A stretch of DNA of 64,000 nt from Elmis aenea (taxonomy: Eukaryota; Arthropoda; Insecta; Coleoptera; Elmidae): assembly GCA_947652605.1 (NCBI GenBank), contig OX393581.1, forward strand, positions 6,204,640 to 6,268,639, written 5' to 3'. A program made the position numbers and the translations under genes. Below are positions 1 through 13,664 of this stretch, piece after piece. The stretch's first letter is position 1; the number at the start of each line of letters is the position of its first letter. The notes beneath the pieces were generated by a model that saw nothing but the letters and a program-made list of their open reading frames with translations, searched no databases and had not been told where the DNA came from.

Positions 1-400
1 GCATTTCCAGCTAAAGTTTGCTCAAGGCCTAAAGCAGCTCTTTAAAGTTTTCAAAAACCTTACAAGTGCATAATAATCTTCCATTTTTGTTGACAAAAAT
101 TTTTGCAATCTTCCCCATATTTTTAAAAATCCAAAGAGCACCATAAGCAATGCATTTCCAACTTAAGTTTGTCCAAAAACGGCCTGAAACACATTTTTTA
201 CAGCTCTTCAAAATTTTGAAAAATATTTCTTTGCATTTTTATTTCACAAAAATTCAAAAGTTTTGCAATGGTCATCATATTTTCAAAAAATGTTAAAGAT
301 ACTTCAATCAATCCAAAAATGTTTGTTTCAAAACGGTCTAAAACATTTTCTTATAACTCTTTAAATTTTTAACTGTAATCCATGTGTATTCACATTTTTA
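1..400. repeat. Degenerate ~150-bp tandem repeat, first locus
   Basis: The phrase GCATTTCCA followed by an AGTTTG box recurs at about positions 1 and 152, and a weaker third unit starts near 300. Each unit runs through a run of T-rich sequence, a TTTGCAAT box and a CATATTTT box. The same family recurs near 24,005-24,290 and, more diverged, at 21,110-21,720. No open frame is convincing here. Confidence 0.55.
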
Positions 401-1202
401 TTCTATTAAACTTTTTTTTTAATAATAAATAAAAAATAAAATTTTAATTAATAGTTTACATTGGCCAATATGAAAAACAAAATTTCGCCCGCCCAAGCGG
501 TACAACAATTTCAATTTAGGGCCATATTTCGAGTAAAAATGTACCTAATTAGGCTCTCTTATTGTTTTTTTATTTATTAAAGCAATTATTACGTAAATTA
601 CAAAAGAAAAATTACACTGTACAAACGAAATTTTTCCGCTTTGTCATGCTCTTAATTAATATAACTATTGGACTTATTTCTCATTTTTTAATCACCCGCA
701 ACAATACGTATTACATTAATTAATAACTGTTTTGTTACAATAATAGAAAAAGCCCTGCGAATCATTTCCAAGATGCCATTATTCTTTTTTAATAAGACAA
801 GCGACCCAGATGATTGTAATAGCATGACGTATTTGATTGAATGTATATGTAAGTACATCTCCTGTACGACCAAACGCATTACAACAATAATTATACGATC
901 AAAATGCATGATACAATTGTCTATATTATAACAAGCATTTAAATTGTCTAGACACAGTGGCATTACAATGGACGCCTACGTCGAGTCGGAGATGCATTAT
1001 TTTCCATTGTTATACGAATAACTATATTAGAGACCAATAATACTTCGAACAAGCCCCTAAAAACGATCAAGATGACGAAGGAACAAGGAACATAACAATA
1101 AGTGCTTTGAAGCTATGATGAAATATTTTGTGGGGTAATAAAACCAGCTGAAACATGAGCCAAAGAAACTAGTTCAGTATTTAGGCTCTAAAATCTTTAT
1201 TA
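401..1202. other. Intergenic AT-rich sequence
   Basis: I see no gene, RNA or complete element here. Short open frames on the minus strand around 688-963 have no recognisable motif and no splice context, and look like chance frames in AT-rich DNA. Confidence 0.5.
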
Positions 1203-1800
1203 TACAGGGTGATTGATTAGCACAAGGCATTAAAAATATATGAAGATTGAAAAAGGGTATTTATCTGAAATTTTGGTTATGACCATAATGGCATATGATC
1301 TATTTAATGAAATTATTTTCAAGATGGCGACACTTCCGGAAATACCAGAAGTTGACATCTACTTTCTTATTTCGAATACAATGGTCTATTTTTTATTGCA
1401 TTTTTGGATTCAACACGTTATTGTAGAGGAACTTTTAATAGCATAACCCATACCTAAGAGTCGTTTTTTAAATTTTTCGACTTTTTTTAAATTTTTTTGA
1501 TTTTCATCGTGATGCTTAATATTATTATTATCTACCACCGCGCCGCCATTTTTAAAGAGAATAACGCTTAAATTAAGACTATGTATAGAAGAAACCTTGG
1601 AGTTCATCCTGGAATTTTTGCAATACATTACGTATAGGGTGTCCAAAATTTAATTTACTTTTAATACAACTTCAGACCACTAAAACTCGTTTTTTTTTAA
1701 ACAATGCCTAATTATTATTTTTTTAATTTTCTAATGCAAAATTAAATTCTGCATCAATCTGTATTAGCATTTCCTATACCTACCTGTAATAATTTTCGAC
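1203..1800. mobile_element. TA-flanked CAGGGTG-end element, mosaic copy
   Basis: A TACAGGGTG terminus at 1203 is followed by a block containing the phrase AAGATGGCGACACTTCCGG (near 1320). The same block occurs in a longer foldback element at 22,215-23,128. From about 1540 to 1800 the sequence matches the inner part of that element in the opposite orientation, including a second TAGGGTGTCC terminus near 1636. This is therefore a rearranged, non-coding family member rather than an intact transposon. Confidence 0.6.
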
Positions 1801-3838
1801 CTTTAGAAAAGTGACATTTATTTAATTAGTGCTCAACCAAATTAAAATTTGACAAATGTTTTGACAATCCCACAATCAAAATAAATTAAAGTGAATCCTA
1901 ATTTAAATTTAATTAGGAAAGAAACGCACCGCACCTAATTCTATTGATTACCTAAATCGAACCAAACAGCATCGCCACTTCTGTTGATGAAGGCGTTCGA
2001 ATTTTCGTCAGGTATTCAATTTTCTAGAAGACTTCACATTAACTAGTAGAAAATGCTGAATACTCGTATAGCTTTCCCTAATCGTGGAAGTTAACAAAAC
2101 ACCAGGAAGCTTGAATATCTAATCGAAATGTTCCAGTAACGCGAACACACGCTGTGACTTGTAAAGTCTGTCAGGAGTGTTTAGGATTTAACCGAGATGG
2201 AAATTGAGGATGTGTGCGATTATGTGTATGTCAGATTATTAGTTCTTTTTGACAGTAATGGCGGCTTATTAGACATAAAGTTTTATAGTATTAACATGAT
2301 TAGCGGAAAATGTTAAAACAAGAATGTAATGGAATAATTTATTTTAGTAATAAGTAATACATTATAATATGAGTACACAGCTTAAAATACGGTGTCAATA
2401 ATTTTAACAGCAAAACAACACGAAATTTAAACTATACAGGGTGGTTCATTTTGACTGTCTCACCCCTATAACTTTGTCATTTCTAGAGGAGACCCCTATA
2501 AACCTCATATTTTTGTAAAACACAGCAAACTTTCTATCAAATGACGTTCAGATGTTTTCTCGACGATGAAATATGTCGGACTGACGATAGTCAACTTTTT
2601 TTAAAATTCTGATAGAGATAAAGAATTACATTCTAAATCCTATAGTGCATTAAAAAAATAAGCCCATAGAAAAACAAGCTAAAGTTTCCAAAAACGTAAT
2701 CAAAAGTAAAAATTTTCGAGCATGTTTTTGTGTCTGTATCTCCTTATTTTTCCTTGGTTATAATTTGTAAAGTGTTTTGTCGGTAAATCTTAAGGTGTAA
2801 GTTACAATCTTTAAGTTTTTAGAGCATTGCAACACCATCAATTTAAATAGCCATGTTAACAAAACGATTGTGTGTTTAAATTTGTGTTAATTCCACTAAT
2901 TGCTGTAAACAAGATGTAAATTTGTAAAATTTAATTAACCGTAACGATATTTAACTTGTTTTTGACACACAGAACAATTTCATTTCTGGAACTAATAACG
3001 TTGATTATAAAAAATTATGTTATTGTTCTAGGATGCGTATTGAAACACAAAAAAGATGATTCAGAAAAACTTAAAACAATATTTGCATTATGTCTAATAC
3101 AAAAGCTGAGTCTTATTTAGATGAAATAATGTACAATAAGTAAAATTTTAAAAATAATATAGAGTATCTACTGTGAAAATATTATTAAAAGTTGACTCGT
3201 TAGATATACCAAGTAATAAAGTTTCTGTTTATAATCAAATATTGTTAAATAAAAGCATAATTTCTCCTCACTTTGATTCTTGTTCAAGGATATTGTATAT
3301 GTTGAACATAATGGTACGTGACAGTAAAATTGTATAAAATATGATAATTATGCTTTATTGCTCAATATATCTGTACAACAATTAAAATTTGGTTAAAATG
3401 AGGAATGTATTGTGTTTAAATTATTCTGTAAGGCTAAATAAAGGCTATTATTATTATTTATAGAATAATTTGTCAAAGAATGCATGATAAATGAGAAATA
3501 TCCATTCCGTATACAAAACACAAATTTGTTAAAAGATGTTAGAATTCATGAAGAAAATGTGAAATATGGGGAAATTGGAATCACAAAGGATTTTACTGTT
3601 AGTCATCAAATTGCTTTTTGGATGGTTTAGCAAAATATGTCAACGCGATAATAAAAGAACTGTATTGATTGTCAATGTAATAAAACAGTAAAATATGGTC
3701 TTTCTTTAAAATAATTGCAGCAATTTGTGTATGTTAAAAATAAATTTCGTTGCTAGTTTTCCGCCCTTACTGAATTAATGTGCAGGCAATTAAAATAACC
3801 AGTGATGCGTTAGACAAAATTTTAGGTTGTCTTTATCA
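1801..3838. other. Intergenic, with single transposon ends
   Basis: There is a lone TACAGGGTGG terminus at 2435 without an obvious partner. Near 3430-3460 a GGCTAAATAAAGGCTATTATT stretch resembles the 3' tail of a Jockey/CR1-type retrotransposon inserted in plus orientation. No coding remnant could be read upstream of it. I see no host gene. Confidence 0.45.
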
Positions 3839-3840
3839 GG

Positions 3841-4082
3841 TATTGATCACTGGTGACGACCTTCTCGTCAGGGTAAAAATGCACCCTAGTCCAGAGTGCA
3901 GCCAGACAACCTCTAGACTTAGAACCAACTTCCCCTCTCTGCAGTTCAGACAAATTTGGGTCGATAACAATAGTATTTGTGCGCATTTTATGGTGGCGGA
4001 CAAAAATTACACATACCAAGGCCCTTTTGCATCACACACAACAAATATAAACCCAACGAACCTTTTGATGTTGGGGAAGTAA
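3841..4082 (+). other. Possible terminal exon (unassigned)
   Basis: An open frame of about 80 codons ends at a TAA at 4080-4082 and is preceded by TTTATCAG, a usable 3' splice site, at 3833-3840. Its composition is less AT-rich than its flanks. The translation is mixed and soluble-looking, with a DDLLVRVK stretch, a Cys, and a QIWVDNN stretch. I do not recognise the protein and found no partner exon upstream in the window. It could be the last exon of a gene, an exon of a decayed gene, or a chance frame. Confidence 0.25.
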
Positions 4083-6408
4083 ACTAATAACACGGAAAAG
4101 AGTAGTAACTAAACATTTAACATCAATTTTTCAGGAGAATTTCATGGTTTTAGACAAAATTTTAGTACAATCGCTCGTTCATTCAAATGTTTACATTATT
4201 TTAAGCTGACTGTATTGTATAATTCGGTATAAACAGTACACTTATCATAAATTATCCATTTAAAATATTCCATCAAGTTACTGGCCATAAAGAACTTAAA
4301 CATCAATGGAACTTAAAGACACGAAGCAGTTTAAGACTCAGCGAAATGTTACTGATAGCTATTGTGACATTTATTTCGCGAATTTTACGTGTTGAAAAGC
4401 TGGAACAATAAATTTTGGTGACGGTTTTACTGCTCGCTACGAATCAGCTTATTTTAAATATGCTACGTTCGGAAACATTATACACCACAGTGGCATTTAT
4501 GTTCTATTCATGTCAAATCATTCTGTTTACGTCTGAATCTGCAAAAGACCTGATATTTTTTAAAAAATCTTGCTAGTATCGCATTAAATGACCAATAAAA
4601 CAATTTTTTTTGTATTGACAAGCGTATTGTTTTCTACAATCTAAAATTTCTAGGTGAGTGGGTATATTTTTAACTCTGCTTTACAAAATCTTAATCTCTT
4701 ATAAATGTTCTTGGATTTCTAAAAAAAAATCAGTACGAAATTTTAAGATACCTATCAATAAACACAGCATAATCATGGCTTTTATCACCTTCATAAACTG
4801 TGAGCTATTTAAATTCTTGCGGTAACAAAAAGTATTATTGAAGTTAGGAAAAGTTGTAAACGTTCGGTTTTCGAAATGTGTTTCAAGAAAGAAAGGTAAG
4901 CTTTTGTCGAAGTGCAATTAATTTATAAAACGCAACCACTTTGTGGGTCAAAATCATAAAGCGTAATTGTGCCTCGCGACATTCCATACTTCTGCAATGA
5001 TCTAAACACAAAACAAAAATTACATGCTCAGATGTTCATTTATTACTCAATAAAACAGATGCGAATCCACTTCAGTCGTATATTATTATAAATTTCTCTC
5101 GTGCATTAGCAAATTGCTCATCCTCCAATGGCAAATTTTACAACAAAACCCAACTGGATACTTAAGCTAAACACGATCCTTAAAAAATACGTAATTATAG
5201 TAAAAGTAAAGTAACATTCACGTGTTCTATCGAGGTAGAAGCAGTGTAGCCATAATAAAGGCTCTCATATTCCACTAACCATCAATATCCGAGATATATG
5301 CGACCTGCTGGCTATTTATTATTAGACCCGAGCGCTCAGCTGAAATCGTTTGGTTACCATTTCGTGACAATTCTGACTTCAAGACCTGACTTATTACATG
5401 TTTGGCACGTGTGTGTGGTTCAATGCCTGCTAGATGTGACGCTCATATCGTAATGTAGTTGATTTTATTGTAATACATGTTACAAATTATTATTTATCTG
5501 TCTTAGCACGCGTGTAATGACACCTAATGTATTTACAGTTAGATGTTATTAATAAAATACTCATGTACCACCACACAGAACAGTCTTTTGTACAGGGTGA
5601 CCCTAATTCTAGACTCAGCAGTCAACGTGATAAGCTGACATATCTTAAGAGCGACAATTTCGCCTAAATTGGGGAAGACCTGCAAAATACAAAAGAATCC
5701 GATCAAAAAGAAGAAGAAAGGGATTCTTCTAATTTGCTTACGTTATGTTTTAACGATCTTGAAACACATGTTTAACAGTAAATAAACAATACTTTAAAGA
5801 ATTTTGTACTATTAAATCATTCGCGTTTAATAAAGCAATAAACATTATGTATGTACGGATCATTACCCCATAATTTAAATTAAATCTTTCACAACCATGA
5901 AATACGACCGGTAACTTCACAGAGCAACTGCTAACACTTGGAAAATTAATTAAAAACAAGCCTTCTAATACACAATCTAATGCGAAAACAAACAAGGAAT
6001 TATTCATGTCCAAAAATACTTCGTTCATTTGTGAAAAGCAATAAAAATTTCAGGCGGCCACAGCTTTCAAGTCCCAACCGTCAAGTTTCATACGAGTGGT
6101 ATCGTGTTGAATATTTATACAGGATATCGAATTTCAGTTTATGACTGTTACCGACTCTCTTAACTGCGGAAGCAGGGTTATGTTTAGCCCCGCCAAACAA
6201 AGTGTTTGCAAAAAGGGGTGAGCCCTCGTACTAAATTATGCACACAGAACCGTATCGAGGCACAAGGAGCTGAACATGTCGAATTTTAGTGGTTATTGTG
6301 TTACAGCGTTAGAGCTTAAGAACTCGAACATAAAAATGAGATAGAATAATCAAGAAACGAGTATGTAGATATGATTTTGCTTATTTATTTTGATATTTCA
6401 CTGGAAAC
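4083..6408. other. Intergenic AT-rich sequence
   Basis: No gene is supported. A single TACAGGGTGACCC terminus lies at 5591 with no matching partner nearby. The minus-strand frames at 4699-4917 and 5750-6028 lack recognisable motifs. Confidence 0.5.
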
Positions 6409-6790
6409 GTGGAGGGAACACTACAAACAAATATCACATGGCAATTCCAGAAGAAACTTAAACAGAGAAGAACAAACAGACCACTGACAAGAAATTATGA
6501 GAGAAGAAGTCGAAAACGCAATACAAAAAATCAAAATTGGAAAAGCAAGTGGAGAAGTAGACATAATACCAGAGGTGATAAAATGGCTGGGAGAAAAAGG
6601 AATAGATTTGATATGGGCGATATGCAAAGAAGCATTGGAAAAACAACAAATGCCTAGGGATACATAAACAAGAAAGGAGAACAGAGCCAATGTGAAAATT
6701 ACAGACCAACCTGTTTAGCCCACACTAGCTCTAACTACAAACTATACACAAAAATTCTAAAAAAGAATTTGTTTATTGAAACTAATTTTT
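6409..6790 (+). pseudogene. RTE-like reverse transcriptase fragment
   Basis: In one plus frame the stretch encodes the finger region of a non-LTR reverse transcriptase: a helix with EVENAIQKIKIGKASG, then VDIIPEVIKWLGEKG, and after a stop at about 6666 a KKGEQSQCENYRPTCLA-like segment. The last segment is the conserved 'ENYRPI' motif of this class. Stop codons and a frame change make it non-functional. A second fragment of the same family starts at 52,500 and covers the same motif. It ends near 6790 without a recognisable 3' tail. Confidence 0.75.
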
Positions 6791-7580
6791 GTTAATTATT
6801 AAGAAATTGTTTTTTTTTTTTGTTATTGAAAACTTACATAAAACATGTTTACTTTATTGACTTACCTAAAAAAAATCCCCTGTTGATAACTGAATAGATA
6901 TTGTAATGACATTAATAAGTCAATTATGTTAAAAAAATACAATATCAAATCAATTACTAAATAACTCATTCTGACATATAAACACACTACCTTTGTTGCG
7001 CGTCAAAAATTACATCTGACCACAAGTCAATGCAATTATGACGCATGCATGTATGATTGCTTTTAATATAAACTTACTGACACAGAAATAAATTAAATGT
7101 TTTTGCTGCTATTTATTGATTAATATCTTGGTATTCATTATAACTTTCTCTTAATTTAATTTGAAGCGTGAATTGAAATAAACTGGGCAATAAAAGCAAT
7201 ATAAAAGTGCCTTTGTGTTAGCCTGTCATATAAATGATGTCTACATATTGTCACTCAAGCAACTTGATTTGATTAACAAACTTGGTTTGCATTTCGTCCT
7301 GTGAATTACAAACTTTTTAAAACTTTTGCAGTAATAATTTACAAATCATATTAAATTTGGTAAGGGTTTTGTTGAGTGGGACAAAAAATATACAGAAATT
7401 AATCCATGGTCCTAAATTACCAGCAAATAAAAAAACAACCCTATGTTCTTTTATTATAACATAAATAAGTTAAATTAGAAATGACTTATTCATTTTTTTC
7501 TACAGGTTGCTTGTCGAAACACAAGACATTTCTAGACTCTCGTCTCTTCACGAGTTGCAGCCTTTTTTTATTTTTTTATA
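6791..7580. other. Intergenic AT-rich sequence
   Basis: I see no gene or complete repeat. A CTCGTCTC box near 7535 is shared, in inverted form, with GACGAGACGAGAATCTT-like boxes near 40,905 and 53,215, which suggests a low-copy dispersed repeat. Confidence 0.4.
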
Positions 7581-7830
7581 TACAGTGCTGCTCAAAAGTA
7601 TGGAAACAGACATATATCTAAAGTAGTGTTAAAGATATTACAATGAAATTTGATATCTGAAAGTTATCGCTTGTATTGAGTTTGAAGAAATATTGAGGGT
7701 GCAATACAACTTCCGGTTCAACCGGAAACTGACTCAAACTTTAAAATTCCAGAAAGAACACCCCATATCTTTTTAGATTTGTCCTTAAATGTATTAAGTT
7801 ATATGGGTTTGAAAACTCTTACTGAACAGA
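7581..7830 (+). mobile_element. Tc1/mariner-type left terminus (fragment)
   Basis: A TACAGTGCTGCTCAAAAGT sequence at 7581 has the TA target plus CAGTGCTGCTCAAA terminus typical of Tc1-like elements. No transposase reading frame or right terminus follows; a retrotransposon fragment begins within 250 bp. It is a truncated, probably non-autonomous copy. Confidence 0.5.
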
Positions 7831-8709
7831 CTCAAATCCTTCATTAAAGCAAAAGAAATAATTCCAAACCATCAGTTTGGATTTAGGAAGTCACACTCTA
7901 CTATAGGTAGATTAGATCAATGTCATCGAATCACGTATGTAATCGAAAAAGCATATGAGGAAAAAAAAGGTATGCTCTGCAATATTTTTAGATGTCGCTA
8001 AAGCTTTCGACTAGGTGTGGCACAAGAGGCTTATGCACAAGATTAAAAAAATATTTCCATACGAGTATGTACAGAACACAGATATTGCAGTCTTATATAA
8101 CGAAAAGATTATTCAGAATAAAGCATGAAGAGGCTTACTCTTCGTTTAAAGACATAAGAGCCGGTGTGCCACAGGAAAGCGTGTTAGGCCCAGTCCTTTA
8201 TTTGCTATATACCTGTGATTCCGACGACTAGAGGAGAGTAACATTAGCAACCTTCGCTGATGATACAGCTCTACTAGCAACTGGCACTAACAATGAAGAA
8301 GCAGCCTATAAACTGCAAACTTCAAGCAATGCACTAAGCTGCTGGACTAAAAAGTGGAGAATTCAAATAAATGAAATACATATCAACTTCACTAACAAAA
8401 CAAGACATAACGAGTATGTGTCGATCAAAATAAACAATAAAGTTATTCCCTATAGTAACACTGCCAACTACTTAGGTATGAATCTTGACCCTAAACTTAA
8501 ATGGAAAGAACATATAAAGAAGAAAAGGAAATACCTCAATATTAAGTATTAAAAAAATGTACTGGAAGCTGGGAAGAAAATCTCAGATGTCCACACAAAA
8601 CAAATTACTACTGTATAATCAGATACTGAAACCTGTTTGGACCTACGGGGCACAGCTTTGTGGTTGCGCAAGTAAAACACTGTGCACTAGCTACATTTAA
8701 AAAATACTA
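7780..8709 (+). pseudogene. Jockey-type reverse transcriptase fragment
   Basis: Split over several frames, this encodes the middle of a Jockey-clade reverse transcriptase. It reads NHQFGFRKSHST, then a degraded palm A region, GVPQESVLGPVL at 8163-8200, the catalytic-box equivalent FADDTALLAT near 8250-8280, and ANYLGMNLDPKLKWKEHI (thumb) near 8466-8515. Several stops and frameshifts interrupt it, so it is dead. It lacks the endonuclease part and a 3' UTR with poly(A). It ends at or just before a TACAGGGTG terminus at 8710. Confidence 0.85.
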
Positions 8710-10101
8710 TACAGGGTGTTTTTTACGCTTGATCAAACTTGTGAAACTTTAAACATCGATAACCCATTTTTGTTAAATACAACACCCTATATTTTTTAAC
8801 ACAAGAAAATTTAATTGTCCTTCAAGAATATTAAGCCTGTTGTATGCGTAAAATTGCCTTTTTCCTAGATATTGCGATTTTATTGTTAAGACAACTTAAT
8901 ATTTTCAAGAAGGCTATGAAGGTAGGCAGCGGTAATTTTGGAAAAATTGAAAAAAAAAACAAGAGCGTTGTAATTTTATTTTATTGCTACGAATTTTTGA
9001 CCCAAAAAGGACCCTGATAAAAAAATAGTTGCTGACCCATCTTATCTTTAAATTTAAAAGATAAAACAAGTGTTTATTGGGTTTATTCCGGTTGAACTGA
9101 AAGTCTTAAAAGTGGTATAGTATTAAAACCAAAAGATTTTCCTGCATTTAAGGTACCTACTTTTATAAGCCACATGTTTTTCAAGATGCCCACAGTAGCT
9201 GGTGTACAAAAGACTGGCTGTTTCGAGAGGATCGACTACAATCATACGTAATTTATTAAAAAATTAATAAATCACTTTACATGCTTCAGTGTTAGTCCTA
9301 TTGTTTTCTTTTTTATTGGAAAAGCGAGGAAAATATTAGTACCCACATTACTTTCTATTAAACAACGCCTCATACACAGAAGACTTTATATTAACTAATT
9401 GACTGGAAATAAACTTTCATGCCAATTATATGCCCCAGTAGCAGCGCCTACTATAAGACAGGATTACAATTACGCCTTACCCTGGTACTTCTGTTTTCTA
9501 TATTGCTGTTACGTCGTCTATATTCTTGTTACAAGAGAAATCCGTATTTTTATTGTTACCTTGAGAAAAGTTCGATATTTATCACACACGAGGGAACGCC
9601 GCACAGTAATTTTCATACGATAAAGCGTACATTCCATTTATTATTAATCTGTTTCATTGGTTATTTGATTTTATTAATTATTGATACGATTTAGGGCTTT
9701 ATTATTCACATGAACGGGCACAGGTTCAATTAAACGAAATGTAATTTATTATTGCAACGCAAACATCGCGCGATCGACCATTTTACAAAATAATTAAAAT
9801 GTTAATGAGTGTATTACTTTGTATGGTAATAGGTTATCAATAAAAATGTGCCTAACATATTTTCTTTGTTGGTTTACCAGAGTATAAAATAAATTCACTC
9901 AATATTACTAATTCGCTTATCGCAAAGATCGTGAAATTGCAAAAATTATATAAAATACCCTGAAAACGTTATAAATCAAAAATATAATTGTTTAATTAAA
10001 AAATCTCTCCACTTTTTGAAGAAAATATATACCAGTCTCGAAACTGGTATAAATTTTCTTTAATGAGCTTTTATCTTAGATAAAAATAAGCGACTTCTTA
10101 A
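8710..10101. other. Intergenic AT-rich sequence
   Basis: Begins with an unpaired TACAGGGTGTTTT terminus. Around 10,030-10,052 there is a short perfect hairpin (ATACCAGT pairing with ACTGGTAT). Open frames near 9,399-9,694 overlap one another on the plus strand with no recognisable motif. No gene is supported. Confidence 0.45.
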
Positions 10102-11021
10102 CAGGGTTGGGCAAAATTTGATTTTTATTTTTTTTAAATCAAACATCATTGATTTAAATTTTAAAAATAAAAAAAATAATAATAAAATGAAGAACTATAG
10201 GAATCTTATAATAAGCATTTGGTAAGCAGGGCCTTTCAGAATAAATGCGAGGCATGGGACGAACAATGTTTTTGAGGCCCATCAAAATTATAACTATGAG
10301 GGAAAAATATAAAATGTTAATGGTCGTTCGATGATACATGTTATAAAACTGTCATTTCAACTACACAACTATGTCATTTATTATTGTTTTTATGACAATG
10401 GTATAAAATTAATATATATGTAATAGGAATAATAAATAAAAAGCAGAATTATTAGTACATATCAGTATCTCTATCTGGGTATTGTATTCCTTCAGAGAAG
10501 GCTCTAGAAGTCAAGGGAGTTGAAGGTGATTTTGGACTACTTAAGCTGAAAGCTAAACATTTTTTAATAAAATTGTTATTTGAGTTTAAACTTTAATTTT
10601 ACATGCTCTGGGCATTTCTTGCATGTTGTAATTAAATGTTCTGCCATTCTAGTGGCATGTAATCCGCATCTTTCTACAAAATTGGCAACCATAAGTAGCT
10701 ACCTTTTGCTGCGAACTTGCAGGATAACGTACAAAAAAGTAAAATACCTTCCCTTTTCTCCGCATTGTGTTTACCAACTTTCAGAATACTTTATATAGTG
10801 GTATTTACATTTTTATTAACGATATTGCAATTAAGATTAACACAAATCAAGTGACAACCACCATGTAAACTTAAAACTGTCATTTTTGGATGTTAGAAAA
10901 ACTGTCATTTTGAATTTTGGAGCTTAGAATGGTCACGGTCATTTAAAATCATTGTGACGTGACGTCATGACCGTCATGACAAACTGTCATGACGCGGTCA
11001 TATGACACACTCACATCACTG
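10102..11021. mobile_element. hAT-like element remnants
   Basis: CAGGGTTGGGCAAA at 10,102 and CTCACATCACTG ending at 11,021 both look like hAT-type termini (CAG...CTG), but they do not match each other, so at least two different elements are present. A GCAGGGCC... GGCCC segment at 10,226-10,360 is shared with 19,603-19,800. The stretch 10,920-11,010 is dense in GTCATGAC and GTGACGTCAT palindromes. No transposase is readable. Confidence 0.4.
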
Positions 11022-13205
11022 ATACTTACTTATCTTCAAAAAAATGTTGCCTCCATTCCCACAGGAGTTTCTTCATAAAAAAAGGTAAATGATTTTAATT
11101 AACCTTATTTATATTCATACATAAATGTTTTAAGAACTTTTCAATCATAAGCAGATATATACATATATGAACTTACTACATAAAAATTTTTTGAAAATTC
11201 AGAAAGAATTTAAACTTAATCGAAGAAATTATGCAACAACTGTTCTGAGTTCTAAGGTTTATTTTTTTATACATTACCACAATCTTTATTGTACATCTGG
11301 GCACTTTAAACTCACGTATTATATAACAAAAAGCAATAATTTTACATCGTAAACGTTTTATCGAAAACCCATTGAGGATTAACACTTACCAATTCACATT
11401 TCCACGTTAAATATATCCATTAAAAACGTTACACAACCAACACACACAAGAATAAATAATAAAATAACTTCGATCACAAACGCACGAACAAAACTATGAT
11501 TGACACCGGCAATATTTCATTTTTAATCGCGCCGTATATCATTCATCACTTGCCCAATTTAAACGAAATGAAAACTAAAAGTTTGTCGTTAAAAAACTCA
11601 CGATTTTAAAGTCGTTTGTTATGGTTAACCCGCGCGTCCAATATCATATCGCACGCATTATGATCATCAAGAGTTTTAAGGGCGCTGATTGTGTCACATC
11701 GTCATGTGTTACAATCTTAAGATCTCGACAGAGCTATGGTGAGGCTGTGAGTACGTATGGCACGACACATCTGTTCGTGTATTTGGTTACTCCCTCTGAA
11801 CCCTGGGGTACCCCGCACCCCAGAGCACGCGGCACGAGCCGTATAAATTAGGGAACGCCTATTATACCATATGGGGTGAAATATAAAAGTTCCGTTCAAC
11901 AAGAATATTAAATTTATGTATATTAAAGTCAAAAAGTGCATTGCGTTGCTTATAATTTATTCACGCGGTACGTTTTGTGAGTGGGCGTACTAAAATATGA
12001 ATGACTGAACGCTTAAAGGCATGTTTCCTTGGTTGAATTCGTGGAATGATTAATTTTACACATAAGCAACGCAACTGCAATCAAAAGTTATACATTTTTC
12101 CTTAAATAGAAGCTTTAATTGATTATAGCATCGGTAAATAGCTTAGCTTTACATTTTATTAATTTTCTAAGCTAGCTAATCGCTGAGGCAATGGAATGTA
12201 GTAGCACACAAAAGCGAAAACTAATTCGAAATTCTCCCAAAAAAGTATTTCACATGCACTGACCCTAAATTTTGCTTTCCCTATTAACTTGGGCTACAAA
12301 TTGACTGTCCTGGCCAAATTGGCAGAAGCTGGAGAACGCAAAATAAGTCCTAATTAGGCTTCAATGAAATTACTAACGTAAACATTGATTCCATTAATAT
12401 TGACAAAATTGAATAGGTTTTACGTGTACGAAAAGCCTGTGCAAAAGGAATATACTGTATACTTTGATATAGAAATGCCTGAGCTTAACTAAATTAATCA
12501 ATAAATTCTAGCATTTCAATTGTTTTGTGATACTTTTTTCATATAAGAAGTATACAATAAAAATACAAATATTTTATTCTGTTTGTATAGATTTACTAAA
12601 TATTTTTGTAAAGCATAGCACATCAGTGGCCAATTTTACTCCTTTCGAGTTATACTGGACCATCTTCATGAACATATATTTTTTTATAGGTGAATCAGTT
12701 GCAATATTGATCATATGGAATGCCACAATTAAAGTATAGTTGAGTACCCATGAACAACTAATACAAAATTTATTGATTTTATATCGTTGCATAGCACTTT
12801 TATGTTTAAAATTGGCCAGCTTAGCCCCATTTTACAGAATCTTCGCAGATTTTACCACATTACAAATATTAGGGTAAGAAAACGCATTCGTTAAACCAAA
12901 TAGTCTTTCGCTTAATCTCCCTTAAAACCAACAATCCATTGCAATAATTCAAAATTCTATTCAAATCCCCGTCCTTATGATTTCTAATAACTAATTTAGC
13001 GAACCCCAGCATTAATCATATAAACAAGCGTTTAAATTGCGGCTATTTTAGGGTTCCAGCACCCTTATACACATATTTCATAACCAAGTACACAAATAAT
13101 GTAAAATTGCTTTTCAGCAACCAGATCTTCGAATTAAAACCCATATAATGTAATAAAAAATTGATTTATTCTATACTGTATTACAATGTTTGTTATTTAA
13201 CCTGA
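11022..13205. other. Intergenic; GC-richer block with TATA boxes at 11,620-11,900
   Basis: Most of this stretch is AT-rich with nothing recognisable. The part from 11,620 to 11,860 is clearly more GC-rich and ends in two TATA-like boxes, GTATAAATT near 11,850 and AATATAAAAG near 11,880, as a promoter might. No downstream coding exon could be tied to it. Confidence 0.3.
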
Positions 13206-13664
13206 CTTGGTTTCAGGGCCGTGTTTAGGGGGGGGCGAAGGGGGCGCTCGCCCCGGGCGCCGAAATCAGGGGGCGCCAAAATCGCCATTGACGTCTTATT
13301 TTTTTTTGGAGTTATCTACGTTACGCAGTACCAGCGCGAAATTATTTTGTGTCCTAGGCAAAGTTTATTGGCGCGTCCCTTCTTCCTTAAGTCCTTTTAT
13401 CTAAATTGTAGAGTGTTATTAACAAGTAAATAACGTACGGCGTATGAGGTATAGACAGCTGACGTAGCGTGATAATGAACCCAAGAGCGCGTCAAGTAAT
13501 AGTGATAGTGTAAGTAAGCACATTAAACTAATAACTGTGTAGTGAATTAAATTTTAAAATATAATCGTATAAATAAAGTTAAATAAAATAAAATATTATC
13601 CATGGAGAAATTTTTTAAAGCGAGTGGTAGTAGTTATAAAAGAAAAAGAGACAAGGAAGAGAAA

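Noticed and set aside
9399..9694. Two overlapping plus-strand frames of 74 and 91 codons
   Set aside because: Both are open over the same DNA with no motif, splice context or codon preference. Typical chance frames.
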